Below, in pieces: positions 5,118 through 6,291 of a stretch of 6,291 nucleotides of DNA. Made by a program: the position numbers and the translations under genes. The first letter of the stretch is position 1. Every line of letters begins with the position of its first letter. Source of the DNA: Bacteroidota bacterium. GTDB lineage: Bacteria > Bacteroidota > Bacteroidia > Bacteroidales > VadinHA17. The notes beneath the pieces were generated by a model that saw only the letters and a program-made list of their open reading frames with translations, was not told where the DNA came from and did no database searches. The DNA lies in the NCBI GenBank assembly GCA_006227095.1, contig SBFZ01000217.1, positions 1 to 6,291 of the forward strand, written 5' to 3'.

Positions 5118-6029
5118 TCAGCCTTTCACAAAAAGTGCCCTGATGATATGACTGGCCATTTTGGGATTCTCCTTGAGCCGCCTGGTTGAATAGCCAAACC
5201 ATTTTTCCCCGAAGGGTACATAGACTCTCATTCCGTGCCCGGCGTCAACAATGCTCTGACGAAGTTTCGGTGTTACACCATAGAGCATCTGAAACTCGTA
5301 CATGTGCCTGGGTACATTGTACTTCTCAATGAGCCTGTAGGCCCCGTCAATGAGCGGCTTGTCATGCGTGGCGATACCTACATGAATCTTGTTGCGGAAC
5401 ATGAACTCGAGATCTTCCAGGAAGTGCTGGTTTATCTCTTCATATTTCTTGTACGCAATTTCAGCCGGTTCCACGTAGATTCCCTTGCATAGCCTGTAGC
5501 TCATGGGTATCTCCGGGGTATTCATGTCAAGCATGTTTTCAAGATCACGGTAGGTTCTCCTGAGATATGCCTGGATCACCAGCCCCACATTCCTAGGGAA
5601 TTCAGCATGGAGGCGCCTGTAGAGCTCTATCTCCAGGTCGGTGCATGGTGAATCTTCCATGTCAATCCTGCAGAAATTATTGTATGAAGCTGCCTTTGCC
5701 ACTATCTCACGCATGAGCCTGTAGCAGACCTCTTTGTCTATCAGGAGGCCGAAGCTGGTAGGTTTGAGTGAGTAGTTGCCGTTTATCCCCTGCTTCTGTG
5801 TCTCCTCTATAAGCTCAAGATACTCCTGCTTGTTGGCTTCAGCCTCATCGAGTGATTTAATGAACTCGCCCAGTACATCGAGGGTCACCCTTATCCCCTG
5901 CGCGTTCAGTTCCTTTGAAACCCGGATGGCGTCAGCCATTGTCACGCCCGAGATATAGGCGCGTGAAAAGATCCAGACAAATTTCTTCGGAAAGTACGGA
6001 AGGATGGAGGCAATAAACTTGTTGAACAT
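5118..6029 (-). CDS. putA: Proline dehydrogenase (monofunctional)
   Basis: This FAD enzyme oxidises L-proline to delta-1-pyrroline-5-carboxylate and passes electrons to membrane quinone, the first step of proline use as carbon and nitrogen source. At 303 residues it is the short PRODH-only form, without the P5C dehydrogenase half of bifunctional PutA. The TIM-barrel signatures are in order: K89 in YSLKPTSFG, RIDMED (121-126), QAYLRR (153-158), RLCKGIYVEP (179-188), IATHD (219-223), YEFQMLYG (244-251), and the substrate-binding end RVYVPFGEKWFGYSTRR (268-284) with Y280 and the R283-R284 pair that binds the proline carboxylate. The ATG at 6029 follows an exact -7 element. No Shine-Dalgarno sequence is present. 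It lies 45 bp downstream of an FAD oxidoreductase gene on the same strand and converges with the secreted-protein gene across the heptad repeats. Name putA is used loosely; no P5C dehydrogenase is in view. Confidence 0.93.
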   Translation of the reverse strand: MFNKFIASILPYFPKKFVWIFSRAYISGVTMADAIRVSKELNAQGIRVTLDVLGEFIKSLDEAEANKQEYLELIEETQKQGINGNYSLKPTSFGLLIDKEVCYRLMREIVAKAASYNNFCRIDMEDSPCTDLEIELYRRLHAEFPRNVGLVIQAYLRRTYRDLENMLDMNTPEIPMSYRLCKGIYVEPAEIAYKKYEEINQHFLEDLEFMFRNKIHVGIATHDKPLIDGAYRLIEKYNVPRHMYEFQMLYGVTPKLRQSIVDAGHGMRVYVPFGEKWFGYSTRRLKENPKMASHIIRALFVKG

Positions 6030-6057
6030 TTGTGGATATGGTTTTATTAAAAGCGAT

Positions 6058-6065
6058 CAAAGATA
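6058..6065 (-). promoter_or_regulatory. -7 promoter element of the proline dehydrogenase gene
   Basis: Read on the minus strand this is TATCTTTG, an exact TAnnTTTG match, 28 bp before the proline dehydrogenase ATG, giving a leader of about 20-25 nt. It sits in the 45 bp after the upstream oxidoreductase stop and just downstream of a run of T (minus strand, 6067-6074). It implies that proline dehydrogenase can be transcribed separately from the gene upstream. A -33 TTTG is not evident. Confidence 0.55.
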
Positions 6066-6074
6066 GAAAAAAAA

Positions 6075-6291
6075 CTATTTGAATGCCTTCTCCGGCAGCC
6101 CGTCACCTTTCAGCGACAGCCTGCTGAAGTAGCCTGGAACCTCTCGTCCTGTCAGGGTGTCAACATAGAGTTTTGCCAGGTATTGACCAAGCATGTATCC
6201 CTGGCCGCGCAGACCGAGGAATAACCCGTGCTCCGGATCGATGTACATACGGGGTTCTATGTAGTAACCGCTCCACAGCGACTGGAATCCT
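6075..6291 (-). CDS. FAD-dependent oxidoreductase (DAO-like), C-terminal end only
   Basis: The last 71 codons of a minus-strand gene end at a TAG at 6075-6077; the rest lies beyond the right edge. The visible part contains YYIEPRMYIDPEHGLFLGLR (9-28) followed directly by GQGYMLGQYLAKLYVDTLTG (29-48), and the tail LSLKGDGLPEKAFK (58-71). The glycine-rich turn followed by a helix is the pattern of the C-terminal FAD-binding part of D-amino acid oxidase / glycine oxidase / sarcosine oxidase-like enzymes, where the family reads roughly GxxGxGFMLAPxxG. These oxidise amines, amino acids or imino acids. The position just upstream of proline dehydrogenase hints at a substrate linked to proline or hydroxyproline, but that is inference. 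The dinucleotide-binding N-terminus needed to confirm the family is not in the window. Confidence 0.7.
   Translation of the reverse strand, partial: GFQSLWSGYYIEPRMYIDPEHGLFLGLRGQGYMLGQYLAKLYVDTLTGREVPGYFSRLSLKGDGLPEKAFK

Noticed and set aside
6066..6090. Terminator after the FAD oxidoreductase gene
   Set aside because: A run of eight Ts follows the stop on the minus strand, but the only stem nearby (TGCC/GGCA) is 4 bp and is separated from the T run by several bases.

Overview
This 6.3 kb window looks like a piece of chromosome from a member of the Bacteroidota, probably an anaerobic or microaerophilic Bacteroidales-like lineage outside Bacteroides itself. Three things point there. Start codons mostly lack Shine-Dalgarno sequences and have A/T-rich leaders. 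Several genes are preceded by the TAnnTTTG -7 element typical of this phylum. The protein types also fit: a secreted protein with a carboxypeptidase-regulatory-like domain, a futalosine-pathway menaquinone gene pair, and a Bacteroidota-style PTPS-family protein. There are no tRNA, rRNA, insertion-sequence or CRISPR signals, and almost all of the DNA is coding.

Layout. Positions 1-1320 (minus strand) hold a tight run read from right to left: a 6-pyruvoyl-tetrahydropterin synthase family protein, GTP cyclohydrolase I (folE) 2 bp after it, and 32 bp further on the first 79 codons of the malonyl-CoA:ACP transacylase fabD, which leaves the window at base 1. An 83 bp divergent intergenic region separates this from two plus-strand genes of the futalosine route to menaquinone, mqnB (GTG start) and mqnD. 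A weak hairpin terminator follows, then an iron-type superoxide dismutase with a strong rho-independent terminator, then a nitroreductase whose promoter lies directly behind that terminator. The nitroreductase overlaps a secreted protein of partly unknown nature. That gene converges on a minus-strand proline dehydrogenase, and the 104 bp between the two is almost filled by a pair of facing heptanucleotide repeat arrays. The right edge holds the C-terminal end of a minus-strand FAD-dependent oxidoreductase upstream of the proline dehydrogenase.

How the genes work together. FolE makes dihydroneopterin triphosphate from GTP, and the PTPS-family enzyme next to it uses exactly that compound. MqnB and MqnD act in the futalosine pathway, giving menaquinone for respiration. 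SOD and the nitroreductase fit redox defence or flavin redox chemistry. The proline dehydrogenase and the FAD oxidoreductase would feed electrons from amino or imino acids into the quinone pool.

Most of the window is ordinary housekeeping and redox metabolism. The least explained element is the inverted heptad-repeat structure at about 5004-5114. The second most interesting point is the CxxxxxHGH (biopterin-type) active-site spacing of the PTPS protein, which argues against a routine queuosine (QueD) label.
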